Assembly: GCA_965220715.1 (NCBI GenBank)
Contig: OZ244843.1
Coordinates: forward strand, 4,464,001 to 4,528,000
DNA: 64,000 nucleotides
Origin: Bin5 sp965220715
Lineage (GTDB): Bacteria > Chloroflexota > Anaerolineae > Caldilineales > Caldilineaceae
Direction of reading: 5' to 3'
Shown piece after piece: positions 39,153-47,487 of this stretch (its first letter is position 1; every line of letters begins with the position of its first letter). Position numbers and translations under genes: made by a program. The notes under the pieces are model-generated. The model saw nothing but the letters and a program-made list of their open reading frames with translations, was not told where the DNA came from and did not search any database.

Positions 39153-39422
39153 CTATCGCCGCAGACCCAGCCTTCCAATCAGTTGGCGGTAGCGGTTTAC
39201 GTCCTTTCTTGCCAGATAAGCCAGATGGCGGCGGCGCTGGCCGACCAGCTTCAGCAAACCCCTGCGTGACCCCTCATCATGTTTATGGCCCTTCAAGTGG
39301 TCGGTCAACCCATTGATGCGAGTGGTCAACAAAGCGACCTGCACCTCCGGCGATCCTGTATCCTGCTCGAATGTCCGGTACTCTTCAATGATTTTGGTCT
39401 TTTCTTCGGACGATATGCTCAT
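39153..39422 (-). CDS. rpsO: 30S ribosomal protein S15
   Basis: An 89-residue protein of normal length that binds 16S rRNA early in small-subunit assembly. It contains the S15 signature: TGSPEVQVALLTTRINGLTD, HLKGHKHDEGSRRGLLKLVG and RRRHLAYLARKD. AAAGGAG lies in its leader and a good promoter about 150 bases upstream. The leader is long enough for the autoregulatory folding known for rpsO in other bacteria, but no specific structure was resolved. Confidence 0.97.
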   Translation of the reverse strand: MSISSEEKTKIIEEYRTFEQDTGSPEVQVALLTTRINGLTDHLKGHKHDEGSRRGLLKLVGQRRRHLAYLARKDVNRYRQLIGRLGLRR

Positions 39423-39570
39423 GTGGTACCCCTATACTCCTTTCCTCATGTACCAGGGAAATCAAGTAGCAATATCTGAGTGCAAACTTTCCCTGGCAGG
39501 CGACAACTACCTTTTGAAAGCCAAAGCATCGCTGGAATACCAAGGCGAATGATCCAGCCTGTCCTAAATC

Positions 39571-39599
39571 AGTTTAGCACAAGATCAGGTGACACCCAA
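39571..39599 (-). promoter_or_regulatory. Promoter for rpsO
   Basis: TTGGGT, a 17-base spacer and TAAACT on the minus strand, with a TGC extension directly before the -10. Predicted leader about 140 bases. Confidence 0.55.
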
Positions 39600-39823
39600 A
39601 CTACCCGGGTCACTTCAATATACGTAATACCTGTTTGAATGGTTCTCTTGCCGGCGCGACGTGTGTCGAATCGCAAGGGAAACCGGGCAGGCGGTGGACG
39701 CCGTCCGTTAAAACGATCGCGTCACCTGGGGGATATCAGGCGGCCAGCTTTGGCCGAGCACCGGGGACAGGCAACTGTAAACAAAGCGCAGCTGTAGAGG
39801 GACACACCTGGCGCATCTTTCTC

Positions 39824-39852
39824 TTGATGCTCTGATCGGCTGCCATTATAAT
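39824..39852 (+). promoter_or_regulatory. Consensus promoter upstream of queG
   Basis: TTGATG, a 17-base spacer and a perfect TATAAT on the plus strand, the best consensus match seen in the window. The predicted start near 39859 leaves a leader of about 205 bases before queG. Confidence 0.6.
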
Positions 39853-40064
39853 TGACCTGTCTCGTCGGACGTTGACTCTGTCATTTCAACGGGCACGGGC
39901 TAAATTATCTTTCCCATTGGAAGCTCTGGTAAAGAGGCGGGAAGGAGCAGAACAGAATCAGTTTGCGGCGGCGGGCAACCAAGGCTTACCATTTGGACCT
40001 GGGCAACGGTTAGATGGTGGGAAGAATGCAGAACTTGAGGCCTGCCCCTTGACAGGAGTCCCTT

Positions 40065-41405
40065 GTGTCAGATCGTTCTTTGTCCACCTCGATAAAGAAG
40101 GAAGCGCGTCGCCTCGGTTTCGACTTCTGCCGAATTGTCAACGTGGAGGAGGCGGCACATGCAGACTTCTTTGCCCGTTGGCTGGGTTTGGGCCGAGCCG
40201 GCGAAATGGCTTACCTGGCGCGCAATTTGGAGAAGCGGCGCCATCCAGCCCTGCTGGCAGAGAGTGGCGTGCGCTTTCGCTCGCTTATCGTGGTGGGGGT
40301 TGATTATCATCGTTTCGATCTGGCTCCGGAACTCCTGGCCGACCCGGCGCGCGGGATAATCGCCCGCTATGCCTGGGGGGATGACTACCACGAGATCATA
40401 CGTCCGCTACTTCATGAACTGGACGGCTGGCTGCGCGCCGAGACCGGCCGCTCGACTTTGGGGAAGGGTCTGGTGGATACGGGACCGGTGCTGGAGCGGG
40501 ACTGGGCGCACCGGGCCGGCATTGGCTTTACCGGCAAGAATTGCTGCACAATTCACCCGCAACGGGGCAGTTGGCTCTTCTTGGCTACACTACTCGTACC
40601 TGAGATGCTTGCAAGCGACCCACCTGTGGTCGCGGTTCAGTCCGCCGCTTTTGGTGTGGAAGAAACTGTCGCCGGCTTGCCGGCAAGCGGCGACTATGGC
40701 GCGTGGCAGTTGCAGGGTGACGAGCAGCTGTCGTCGATGATGCGACGGAGCGCGGCTACGGGAAGCAACGGGGGGCCGCCCGAGGCCCAACTGGCCACGT
40801 GCGGCCACTGCACGCGCTGCTTGGATGCTTGCCCGACCGACGCCTTTGTGGGTCCTTTTCATCTCGACCCCCAGCGCTGCATTTCCTACTGGACGATAGA
40901 GTCACGACAGGCGATTCCCCGCAGTTTGCGGCGCCTGTTCGGCAACCGAATCTTCGGCTGCGACATCTGCCAGGAGGTTTGCCCCTGGAATCAACGGCTT
41001 GCGGAACGTGCACCGCTGCTGCAAGGGTTGGCGGCTCAGCAGGAGCGCGTCGCGCCGCGACTGCTGGAGGGGTTCGAGCGGCAGTTGCCCTACTGGCTGG
41101 AGCCGCGCGCCTTTGCCGAACGCTGGCGAAGGTCGCCGCTGAAACGGGCAAAGCGGGCTGGGATGCTGCGCAACGTTTGCGTTGCGCTCGGAAACTGGGC
41201 TGATCCAGCGGCTTTTCCTGGATTGGACGCGGCCGCAGACGACGAAACCGCCCTGGCGCGAGGACACGCGGCCTGGGCGCTGGGTGAACTTCTGCGCCGC
41301 AACAACGATGAACGGGCCGCGGCCCGACTGCACTCCCTCCTTACGCATGAGACTGACCCGTGGGTGCGGGAAGAGATCGGATTAGCGATTGGGGCGGGAG
41401 CATGA
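40065..41405 (+). CDS. queG: Epoxyqueuosine reductase
   Basis: A 446-residue cobalamin- and iron-sulfur-dependent enzyme that reduces epoxyqueuosine to queuosine in tRNA anticodons. Landmarks: catalytic aspartate in LERDWAHRAGIGFTGKN, the first [4Fe-4S] motif CGHCTRCLDACPTDAF, CISYWTIESR, and the second cluster CDICQEVCPWN. The C-terminal 100 residues form HEAT-like repeats (HAAWALGELLRR). The start is GTG with AGGAG six bases upstream. No other queuosine genes are in the window. Confidence 0.95.
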   Translation: MSDRSLSTSIKKEARRLGFDFCRIVNVEEAAHADFFARWLGLGRAGEMAYLARNLEKRRHPALLAESGVRFRSLIVVGVDYHRFDLAPELLADPARGIIARYAWGDDYHEIIRPLLHELDGWLRAETGRSTLGKGLVDTGPVLERDWAHRAGIGFTGKNCCTIHPQRGSWLFLATLLVPEMLASDPPVVAVQSAAFGVEETVAGLPASGDYGAWQLQGDEQLSSMMRRSAATGSNGGPPEAQLATCGHCTRCLDACPTDAFVGPFHLDPQRCISYWTIESRQAIPRSLRRLFGNRIFGCDICQEVCPWNQRLAERAPLLQGLAAQQERVAPRLLEGFERQLPYWLEPRAFAERWRRSPLKRAKRAGMLRNVCVALGNWADPAAFPGLDAAADDETALARGHAAWALGELLRRNNDERAAARLHSLLTHETDPWVREEIGLAIGAGA

Positions 41406-41502
41406 AACTTTCGCCGATAGCAGTCGTAGAGATGTATATAGCCACACTGCCGGACGCCGAATCGCCGGGCATGGCCGTGTTTTCGACAAAGGGAGAGTCC
41501 AT

Positions 41503-42546
41503 ATGGATATCGGACGAGCATTAACATATTTTTCAGATGACGAACGTTGGGTCGAAAAGACGGCCATAGGCACGGGGTTGATTCTGATCAGTTCTTTGCT
41601 CCTTGTGGCGCTGATTGGAATTCTGGGCTACTTTATCCTGTTCGGCTACCTGGTACGGCTGATCCAAAACGTGCGCGACGAAGTGCATCCTGTCTTGCCG
41701 GAATGGGATCGGTGGGGTGACGATCTTGTTCGCGGGGTAAAGCTGGCCGGTGTATACTTGGTGTGGGCTCTGCCGCTCATATTGGTTTCGGTTCCGCTGT
41801 TCGTTATCGGTGTTGCGATTGAGAACAGTTATCCCCGCGGGAACGATGATTTCGCAGTGTTCTTCTACCTCTGTTTCACCTGTGTGACCCTCCTTTTCGG
41901 CCTTGCCTATGCTGTATTTCAGCCTGGCTTTACGATCGCCTTCGCAAGAAACGAGACTGTCAGCGATGGCCTTCAGCTTTCAGAGGTCTGGAACTGGACC
42001 CGCGATAATGTCGGCAATGTCGTAATTGTCGCGATTCTCACTGTGATTGCCAGTCTCATTATCACGACGGTCGGCAGCATTGTGGGACTGATTCTGTGTA
42101 TTATCGGCACGGTTGTGACTGTGCCTTTATCGCAGCTGCTCATCTACTACTTTCAGGGTCACCTGTACGGTCAGCTGGCGCGCCTGGCCGGGGAAGGCTC
42201 GACCACGGGCGCGTTGGGCGCAATGCCGCCAGCCTCTCCACAGGACAGTTCTTTGGTTGAGCCTGATTCAGCGGCGGAACCTGTACCTGCGGCCGAAATT
42301 GTGCCGCAGGCAGAGCCTGACCCGCAGGCAGAGCCTGAGCCACCAGAAGAGCCTGACCCGCAGGCAGAGCCTGAGCCACCAGAAGAGCCTGACCCGCAGG
42401 CAGAGCCTGAGCCGCCAGAAGAACCCGAGCCGCCAGAAGAACCCGACATACCGGTAGAGCTTGAGGCTCCGAAAGAATCTGAGACGCCAGAGGGTTCTGA
42501 AGGGCCGGAGGAGGATGAGCCACCGGTGGAGCCAAAGAGCCCATAG
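41503..42546 (+). CDS. DUF4013-like membrane protein with proline/glutamate repeat tail
   Basis: A 347-residue protein. Residues 1-225 hold about five membrane helices and match the DUF4013 pattern: MDIGRALTYFSDDERWVEK, GYLVRLIQNVRDEVHPVLPEWDRWGDD and FQPGFTIAFARN. The C-terminal 110 residues are hydrophilic, built of EPDPQAEPEPPE and shorter PEEPE units; the tail may extend from the membrane as a flexible spacer. The ATG has GGGAGAG upstream and begins about 100 bases after queG. DUF4013 function is not known. Confidence 0.8.
   Translation: MDIGRALTYFSDDERWVEKTAIGTGLILISSLLLVALIGILGYFILFGYLVRLIQNVRDEVHPVLPEWDRWGDDLVRGVKLAGVYLVWALPLILVSVPLFVIGVAIENSYPRGNDDFAVFFYLCFTCVTLLFGLAYAVFQPGFTIAFARNETVSDGLQLSEVWNWTRDNVGNVVIVAILTVIASLIITTVGSIVGLILCIIGTVVTVPLSQLLIYYFQGHLYGQLARLAGEGSTTGALGAMPPASPQDSSLVEPDSAAEPVPAAEIVPQAEPDPQAEPEPPEEPDPQAEPEPPEEPDPQAEPEPPEEPEPPEEPDIPVELEAPKESETPEGSEGPEEDEPPVEPKSP
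42313..42420 (+). repeat. Three tandem 36-base repeats inside the DUF4013-like gene
   Basis: Units at 42313-42348, 42349-42384 and 42385-42420 encode EPDPQAEPEPPE. The three copies are almost identical in bases, so the array is probably young and able to change length in frame; degenerate PEEPE units follow. Confidence 0.9.
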
Positions 42547-42585
42547 GCGCGCAAGCCAGGCATTTGAGGCAAGAGCCTCATAAAG

Positions 42586-42632
42586 GAAGGCCGTGTGAAA
42601 CAATGACGTTTCACACGGCCTTCTTCTTTTTC
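42586..42632 (+). terminator. Strong rho-independent terminator
   Basis: Perfect 16-base arms with core GGCCGTGTGAAAC/GTTTCACACGGCC, a 6-base loop and the T-rich run TTCTTTTTC. It follows the DUF4013-like gene by 40 bases and separates it from the convergent pdxT. Confidence 0.92.
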
Positions 42633-42782
42633 GACGCGCCTTTTCCTTATCGCCTGCTCGGGCGCATTCGGCAGCGCGCCGGATTCCATAGGCGATGTGT
42701 AGACCTGCGGCACGACTGACCTTCGCCTGCTACTGCACGCTCTTCGTAAGGAGGCCGTACTCGCGTGTTGGCTCGGCCCACC

Positions 42783-43409
42783 TCAGATCGAGCGCGACTT
42801 GTGTTCGTGTACCATCTGCACAAAGTAGCGGTGCCAGCGCAGATCGTTGGTCAGTTCGGGGTGGAAGGCCGTCGCCAGAATCGGCCCTTTGCGAACAGCG
42901 GCGATTACGGGTTCGCTGTCATCTTGCATAGCGGCAACAGTTGTCAGTGTCTCCACGTCTTCGGCGACCGCGGTAATGGCAGGGGCGCGAATGAAGAACG
43001 CATGGAAGGGCGTTTCTCCCAGCGCCGGCACGTCGAGATCGGCCTCGAAGCTATCGACCTGGCGACCAAAATAGTTGCGGTTCACGGTTACATCCAGGCC
43101 GCCGATGAGGGCCTGACCGCCCAGTTTCTGTCCGGTTGCGCGTTCAGCCAGCAGAATCATTCCCGCGCAGGTACCCCAGGTAGGACGGCCGCCATGCACC
43201 CATTGACGCAGCGGTTCGACCAAACCCCAGCGCTCAGCGACCAGCCCCATACTGGTGCTCTCACCGCCGGGAATGATCAGGCCGTCCAGGTCGTCCAGTT
43301 GCATAGACAGACGCACCTCTTCGGCTTCGACGTTGAGGCGTTCCAGCATGCTGATATGTTCACGAAATGCACCCTGGAGCGCGAGGACTCCTAAACGCAC
43401 ATCCCTCAT
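42783..43409 (-). CDS. pdxT: Pyridoxal 5'-phosphate synthase glutaminase subunit
   Basis: A 208-residue class I glutamine amidotransferase that supplies ammonia to PdxS. GVLALQGAFREH, IPGGESTSMG, the nucleophile cysteine in GTCAGMILLA, and the FHPELT histidine/glutamate pair are all present. The ATG overlaps the stop of the PIN-domain gene in ATGA and has GAGAGG upstream, so its translation is coupled to the toxin gene. Other organisms usually have pdxT directly after pdxS. Confidence 0.95.
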   Translation of the reverse strand: MRDVRLGVLALQGAFREHISMLERLNVEAEEVRLSMQLDDLDGLIIPGGESTSMGLVAERWGLVEPLRQWVHGGRPTWGTCAGMILLAERATGQKLGGQALIGGLDVTVNRNYFGRQVDSFEADLDVPALGETPFHAFFIRAPAITAVAEDVETLTTVAAMQDDSEPVIAAVRKGPILATAFHPELTNDLRWHRYFVQMVHEHKSRSI

Positions 43410-43867
43410 GAAACATCCTCTCGCTGAGCTAGGAATTCGGCTGGCGTCAAGACAGGCAAGGACGTGCGATCTGTGAAATCTTTCGGATTCCATGTTTGAA
43501 GAGTTTCGCCCTGAAATTCTTCTGCAGTTTGCAAGACGAACGCGTCGCCAAGAGTCACTCTGTGTTTAATTCTTTCGAAAAGAGAACTAAAGAATGAGGA
43601 CAGCCAAAACTCTGCGGATGCTTCTTTAGTCGCCAGCGGACGTAGAATCTCGACCGCGTAGGTTTCTTCAAAACTGTACATCCACCGCCGTAATTCTTGT
43701 GTCGAAAGGTTGAATGAAGAGATTCCACACAGTTCCAAGAGCGAAAAGATGGAGAATCCGACCCTTATCTGGGGGAAGATAGCAACAAGGTGTTGGTTTT
43801 GTTCATAGCGGACATCACGAGGGAAGAAGCGATCAATAACGAAGATATTTGTATCAAGAAGGATCAA
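43406..43867 (-). CDS. PIN-domain toxin, VapC-like
   Basis: A 153-residue PIN-domain ribonuclease. The acidic metal-binding residues appear in order: aspartate in MILLDTNIFVIDRF, glutamate in FSLLELCG, and aspartate in LGDAFVLQTAEE; LQTWNPKDF is the typical last motif. VapC toxins cleave tRNA or rRNA. The start lies 14 bases inside the end of the antitoxin gene, and the stop overlaps pdxT, so the toxin-antitoxin pair is embedded in the vitamin B6 operon. Confidence 0.85.
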   Translation of the reverse strand: MILLDTNIFVIDRFFPRDVRYEQNQHLVAIFPQIRVGFSIFSLLELCGISSFNLSTQELRRWMYSFEETYAVEILRPLATKEASAEFWLSSFFSSLFERIKHRVTLGDAFVLQTAEEFQGETLQTWNPKDFTDRTSLPVLTPAEFLAQREDVS

Positions 43868-44165
43868 AGTTTTCTCTCCGCATCGACTTCTCTAATTCTT
43901 CTGGTGTCCGATAAGGCAGACTCTTGGCGATTTTCGCCGAGAGTCGCTCGAATTCCATCTGGCGCTCATGCCTTGTCATCTCTAAGAATTGTGGGTCCCT
44001 CTGTGCGATTCTTTCCTTTAGTTGCTCTCGATACGACTTTGTGTGTTGGGGTGGCAGCCGATCCGGAAAAATGACGACAACGCTCTGGCCGTTGGATGCA
44101 GCAACGTTCTCAGATAGTTCGACGACCCCATCGCGGTAGACTCCCTTTACCGAAACGTCCGACAT
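43854..44165 (-). CDS. Antitoxin of the AF2212/DUF104-like type
   Basis: A 103-residue protein. Residues 6-36 (VKGVYRDGVVELSENVAAS, then GQSVVVIFPD) match the small beta-barrel antitoxin domain found beside PIN toxins. A helical, charged C-terminal half (YREQLKERIAQRDPQFLEMT) probably wraps the toxin. It immediately precedes and overlaps the PIN-domain gene, the standard antitoxin-first order, and begins 103 bases after pdxS. Confidence 0.75.
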   Translation of the reverse strand: MSDVSVKGVYRDGVVELSENVAASNGQSVVVIFPDRLPPQHTKSYREQLKERIAQRDPQFLEMTRHERQMEFERLSAKIAKSLPYRTPEELEKSMRRENFDPS

Positions 44166-44198
44166 TTCTCTGTCCTTCTATCAGGAAAGGCACTCTTT

Positions 44199-44231
44199 GC
44201 GGCGGCAGGGACCTTCTCTTCCTGCCGCCGC
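44199..44231. repeat. Inverted repeat between pdxS and the toxin-antitoxin pair
   Basis: Perfect 11-base arms GCGGCGGCAGG/CCTGCCGCCGC around an 11-base loop. No T-tract follows on the minus strand. It could be an attenuator, an mRNA-stability hairpin for pdxS or an operator for the toxin-antitoxin genes. Confidence 0.6.
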
Positions 44232-44268
44232 CTAAAGCGTGCTGACGAACACATGGAGGATAGTTCCG

Positions 44269-45186
44269 CTACCAACCCCGCTCTGCCAGCCTTTCGGCTT
44301 CTGAAAGTTCGGTAACGTTGATACCGACCATCGGAGAACCCAGGTTTTCGCTCACCTCCGCCAGGATGTGAGGATCGTTGAAATGCGTAACAGCCTGAAC
44401 AATGGCATGGGCGCGCTTGGCCGGGTCGTCGCTCTTGAAGATGCCGGAGCCGACGAAGACGCCGTCCACACCCAGCTGCATCATCAGCGCTGCATCCGCC
44501 GGGGTAGCGAGGCCGCCGGCTGCAAAGTTCACGACCGGAAGTCGATTCAGGTCGGCGGTCTCTTTCACCAGGTCGTATGGAGCCTGAATATCCTTTGCAT
44601 AGGTGAACAGTTCGTCCGCATCCATCCTGTTGATACGGCGGATAGCGCCGTTCACATTGCGCGCGTGCCGCACGGCCTCGACGACATCACCTGTGCCGGC
44701 CTCACCCTTGGTTCGGATCATTGCGGCGCCTTCGGCGATGCGGCGCAGAGCCTCGCCCAGATTGCGGCAGCCGCACACAAAGGGGATGGCATAACTGTGC
44801 TTGTTGATGTGATGACTCTCGTCGGCCGGTGTCAGGACTTCGCTCTCGTCAATATAGTCTACGCCAAGCGCTTCCAGGATCTGTGCTTCGACAAAGTGGC
44901 CGATCCGCACCTTGGCCATCACCGGAATCGTGACCGCTGCCATGATCTCTTTGATCAGTCGCGGGTCGCTCATGCGCGCCACACCGCCATCTTTGCGAAT
45001 GTCAGCGGGAACGCGTTCGAGGGCCATTACAGCACAGGCGCCGGCTTCCTCGGCGATACGGGCCTGGTCTGCTGTGACCACATCCATGATGACGCCGCCT
45101 TTAAGCATCTGCGCCAATCCGGCTTTCACGGCATACGTTCCTCGTTCCACCTGACCATCTCTTGGCTGACCGTTCTTTGTACTCAT
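44269..45186 (-). CDS. pdxS: Pyridoxal 5'-phosphate synthase lyase subunit
   Basis: A 305-residue (beta/alpha)8 enzyme that builds pyridoxal phosphate from ribose 5-phosphate, glyceraldehyde 3-phosphate and ammonia. Highly conserved: GGVIMDVVTADQARIAEEAG, the lysine in VMAKVRIGHFVEAQ, the second lysine in MIRTKGEAGTG and FAAGGLATPADAA. The start has AGGAGG upstream; the open frame continues to 45339 but that part is unlike the family. It forms a twelve-subunit core with PdxT. Confidence 0.97.
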   Translation of the reverse strand: MSTKNGQPRDGQVERGTYAVKAGLAQMLKGGVIMDVVTADQARIAEEAGACAVMALERVPADIRKDGGVARMSDPRLIKEIMAAVTIPVMAKVRIGHFVEAQILEALGVDYIDESEVLTPADESHHINKHSYAIPFVCGCRNLGEALRRIAEGAAMIRTKGEAGTGDVVEAVRHARNVNGAIRRINRMDADELFTYAKDIQAPYDLVKETADLNRLPVVNFAAGGLATPADAALMMQLGVDGVFVGSGIFKSDDPAKRAHAIVQAVTHFNDPHILAEVSENLGSPMVGINVTELSEAERLAERGW

Positions 45187-45598
45187 GGGTCTGTGCCTCC
45201 TTGGTTGCCACAACGGGACAATATCGTCTCCTGCCGCGCTGTAAAGGGTATACGCCGATCTCAGCACTGTATTATCCCTTTGCGCTCGATACAGATTTCT
45301 GTTATTGTAGTCAAAAGCCCCCTGATTTTCCAACTTCACAAATCCCTCAATTTACCGCCTTAGTTTCTGTATCGCTGTTCCTTGAACTTGTTTGGGAGAG
45401 GAATGATGATATTGGGCAATGTTTACAATAGGGACAGAGTTTCTATTGTGCAGACTGCCTATAGGATTTTGGCCTTAAATTCGGAGACTATTAGGTTGGT
45501 AGCCGAAGGCGTTTCCCGCCGGGAGCCACTTCATCACTATAACCCCACAAGAGCTTTTTTGACAGCAGGTATTGCCTGCAACAGGAGGAAATGCGTAT
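45187..45598. other. Divergent intergenic region pdxS/amt, 412 bases
   Basis: No gene. It contains a minus-strand promoter for pdxS (45304-45333). On the amt side AGGAGG lies ten bases before the amt ATG. No recognised nitrogen-control operator was identified. Confidence 0.5.
45304..45333 (-). promoter_or_regulatory. Promoter for pdxS
   Basis: TTGGAA, an 18-base spacer and TACAAT on the minus strand, about 120 bases before pdxS. An overlapping TTGACT downstream could instead serve as a -35 with a weaker -10. Confidence 0.4.
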
Positions 45599-46807
45599 AT
45601 GGAAGGCATCAACTCAGGAGATACTGCCTGGATTATCGTCGCCACCGCATTGGTGCTGATGATGACGCCGGCGCTGGGATTCTTCTACGGCGGGATGGTG
45701 CGCCGTAAGAACATCCTCTCCACCCTCAACCTCAGTTTCATTACGATTGGCCTCATCAGCATTCAGTGGGTCATCATTGGTTACAGCTTGGCTTTTGGCG
45801 ATAGCGTCGCCGGCCTGATAGGTGGCCTCAACTACATTGGACTGGCCAATGTCGGTGTGGAGGCGTTGGAAGGAATGTCCATTCCTCACCTGCTCTTTGT
45901 CGCCTTCCAGATGACTTTCGCAATAATCACGCCCGCGCTGATTTCCGGGACATTTGTGGAACGCATTCGCTTCAAAGTGTACCTGGTCTTTGCGGTTGTG
46001 TGGGCCACTCTCGTCTACGATCCGGTCTGCCACTGGGCCTGGGGCGGCGGCATCTTTTCCCGTTGGGGCGCACTGGACTTTGCCGGCGGGACGGTCGTCC
46101 ACATCACGGCCGGTTTCTCAGCACTTGCCTTTGCAATGGCCATCCGCAAACGCAAAGGGTTCGGACAGGTGGCGATTGAGCCGCACAATATCGCGTTCAC
46201 AGTATTGGGGGCAGGTCTGTTGTGGGTCGGCTGGTTTGGGTTCAACGGCGGCAGCGCCCTCGCGGCCAACGGTCAGGCTGTGCAGGCGCTGCTGAACACC
46301 AACACGGCGGCCGCGGCCGCGGCCGTGGTTTGGATGTTCCTGTCCTGGCGAGACAACAAGCCTAGTGTGCTGGGAATCGTAACTGGAGCCGTTGTGGGCC
46401 TGGTGGCGATCACGCCCGCCGCCGGCTACGTCACCCCTATGGCGGCGCTTCTGATTGGCGCGGTTGCAGCCCCTGTCAGCTACTACAGTATAGCATTTCG
46501 CGAAAAGTGGGGTCTGGACGAAAGCCTCGATGTATGGGCCTGTCATGGGATGGCAGGTACCTGGGGAGCGCTGGCAACCGGTCTTTTCGCCACCGCAGCC
46601 GTCGGTGGAACCGATGGCCTCTTCTATGGCAACCCCACGCAGTTCGGGGTCCAACTGATGACCGTCGCTGTGACCATCGTGTACTCCTACGTAATTACAT
46701 TCATTCTGACCAAAGTCCTGGATGCGATCTGGGGTTTGGCTGTCACCGAGCAGGAAGAAGAGATTGGGCTGGACATTAGCGAGCATGGCGAGCGTGCCTA
46801 TGCGTGA
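45599..46807 (+). CDS. amt: Ammonium transporter
   Basis: A 402-residue channel-like transporter with eleven predicted helices that carries ammonium into the cell. FFYGGMVRRKNILS is the first conserved loop, GGTVVHITAGFSAL and DVWACHGMAGTWGAL carry the twin pore histidines, and DYPVCHWAWGG-like VYDPVCHWAWGGG the conserved tryptophan site. The ATG follows AGGAGG; an upstream in-frame start adds nine residues. Two P-II genes downstream indicate the usual gating of Amt by P-II under nitrogen sufficiency. Confidence 0.96.
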   Translation: MEGINSGDTAWIIVATALVLMMTPALGFFYGGMVRRKNILSTLNLSFITIGLISIQWVIIGYSLAFGDSVAGLIGGLNYIGLANVGVEALEGMSIPHLLFVAFQMTFAIITPALISGTFVERIRFKVYLVFAVVWATLVYDPVCHWAWGGGIFSRWGALDFAGGTVVHITAGFSALAFAMAIRKRKGFGQVAIEPHNIAFTVLGAGLLWVGWFGFNGGSALAANGQAVQALLNTNTAAAAAAVVWMFLSWRDNKPSVLGIVTGAVVGLVAITPAAGYVTPMAALLIGAVAAPVSYYSIAFREKWGLDESLDVWACHGMAGTWGALATGLFATAAVGGTDGLFYGNPTQFGVQLMTVAVTIVYSYVITFILTKVLDAIWGLAVTEQEEEIGLDISEHGERAYA

Positions 46808-46838
46808 CTAGCGAGGCAAGGAAGTGAAAGTCCTGTGA

Positions 46839-46880
46839 GTGAGAGTGAAAGTGAACGTAGTGAGAGTGAAAGTGAACGTA
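46839..46880 (+). repeat. Two tandem 21-base repeats after amt
   Basis: Two identical 21-base units, purine-rich and built of GTGA-type blocks, are followed by a partial third copy with GTGAAGGTGAAG. They lie between the amt stop and the hairpin at 46916. No reading frame of note crosses them. Confidence 0.8.
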
Positions 46881-46915
46881 GTGAAGGTGAAGAGTCATAA
46901 CCTCCTTCTTGCGTC

Positions 46916-46943
46916 AGGGTCGTGCGGTGAGCCGCACGACCCT
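46916..46943 (+). promoter_or_regulatory. Hairpin between amt and the first P-II gene
   Basis: Perfect 12-base arms AGGGTCGTGCGG/CCGCACGACCCT with a TGAG loop. There is no T-tract, so it is more likely an mRNA-stability or processing structure that sets different amt and P-II levels than a full terminator. Confidence 0.6.
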
Positions 46944-46990
46944 ACTCAAATCTGCGGAAGACTCCTCTTTCGATGGAGAGGAGAGGAGCG

Positions 46991-47434
46991 ATGTTCAAGA
47001 AGGTTGAAGCCTATATTCGACACGAAAAGCTGACTGAGGTCAGGTCGGCGTTGGTCGAGGTCGGCGTCCCCGCCGTAGATACTGTTGAAGTGCGGGGACA
47101 CGGTAGGCAGACCGGCATCAGGTTGGCCGGACGGCACAGCAGCTACACAGTCGATACGCTACCCCGCATTCGTCTGACGGTCGTAGTAAGCACAGACGAC
47201 GTTACGCAGGTCGTAGAGACAATCAGGGAAACGGCGGCAACAGGGAAACAAGGCGACGGCGCCATTTACATCTGCCCAGTAGAGAATATCATCCGTGTCA
47301 GCACAGGAGAGGAAGGAGACGATGTGCTGGTCTATGAAGGAGACATCGATATTGGTGGAATCATTTCGCCTCCCCCTGATCTCAGCGATCTCTTTGCGTT
47401 CTACCTGGAAAGAAAATACAGAATAGATGAATGA
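46991..47434 (+). CDS. glnK: P-II family nitrogen regulatory protein 1
   Basis: A 147-residue P-II protein, about 30 residues longer than usual. The T-loop reads GHGRQTGIRLAGRHSSYTVD, with the tyrosine equivalent to the uridylylated Tyr51 (here Tyr52); the B-loop is TGKQGDGAIYI and the C-loop PVENIIRVSTGEEGDD. It should bind ATP/ADP and 2-oxoglutarate and gate Amt. The extra C-terminal tail (PPPDLSDLFAFYLERKYRIDE) is absent from the second copy. GGAGAGGAG precedes the ATG. Confidence 0.93.
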   Translation: MFKKVEAYIRHEKLTEVRSALVEVGVPAVDTVEVRGHGRQTGIRLAGRHSSYTVDTLPRIRLTVVVSTDDVTQVVETIRETAATGKQGDGAIYICPVENIIRVSTGEEGDDVLVYEGDIDIGGIISPPPDLSDLFAFYLERKYRIDE

Positions 47435-47487
47435 AGGAACTCTTTGCTCGTTAGATTCGCGTGAGTTTCTTTCGACACACAGGAGAA

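Larger units (their letters stand above)
39423..40064. other. Divergent intergenic region rpsO/queG, 642 bases
   Basis: No convincing gene on either strand. It holds a minus-strand promoter for rpsO (39571-39599), a plus-strand promoter (39824-39852) and a roughly 205-base leader before queG that contains GC-rich, possibly structured sequence. No tRNA or known riboswitch consensus was recognised. Confidence 0.55.

Noticed and set aside
39900..40010. Sequence with GGCGGGAAGGAGCAG resembling the core of signal recognition particle RNA
   Set aside because: The matching GGTCAGG strand and the AGCAGCC loop context are missing, so the similarity is limited to a short purine run.
42171..42713. Minus-strand glycine/serine-rich 180-codon frame opposite the DUF4013-like gene
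   Set aside because: It is produced by reading the proline/glutamate repeats backwards and has no independent support.
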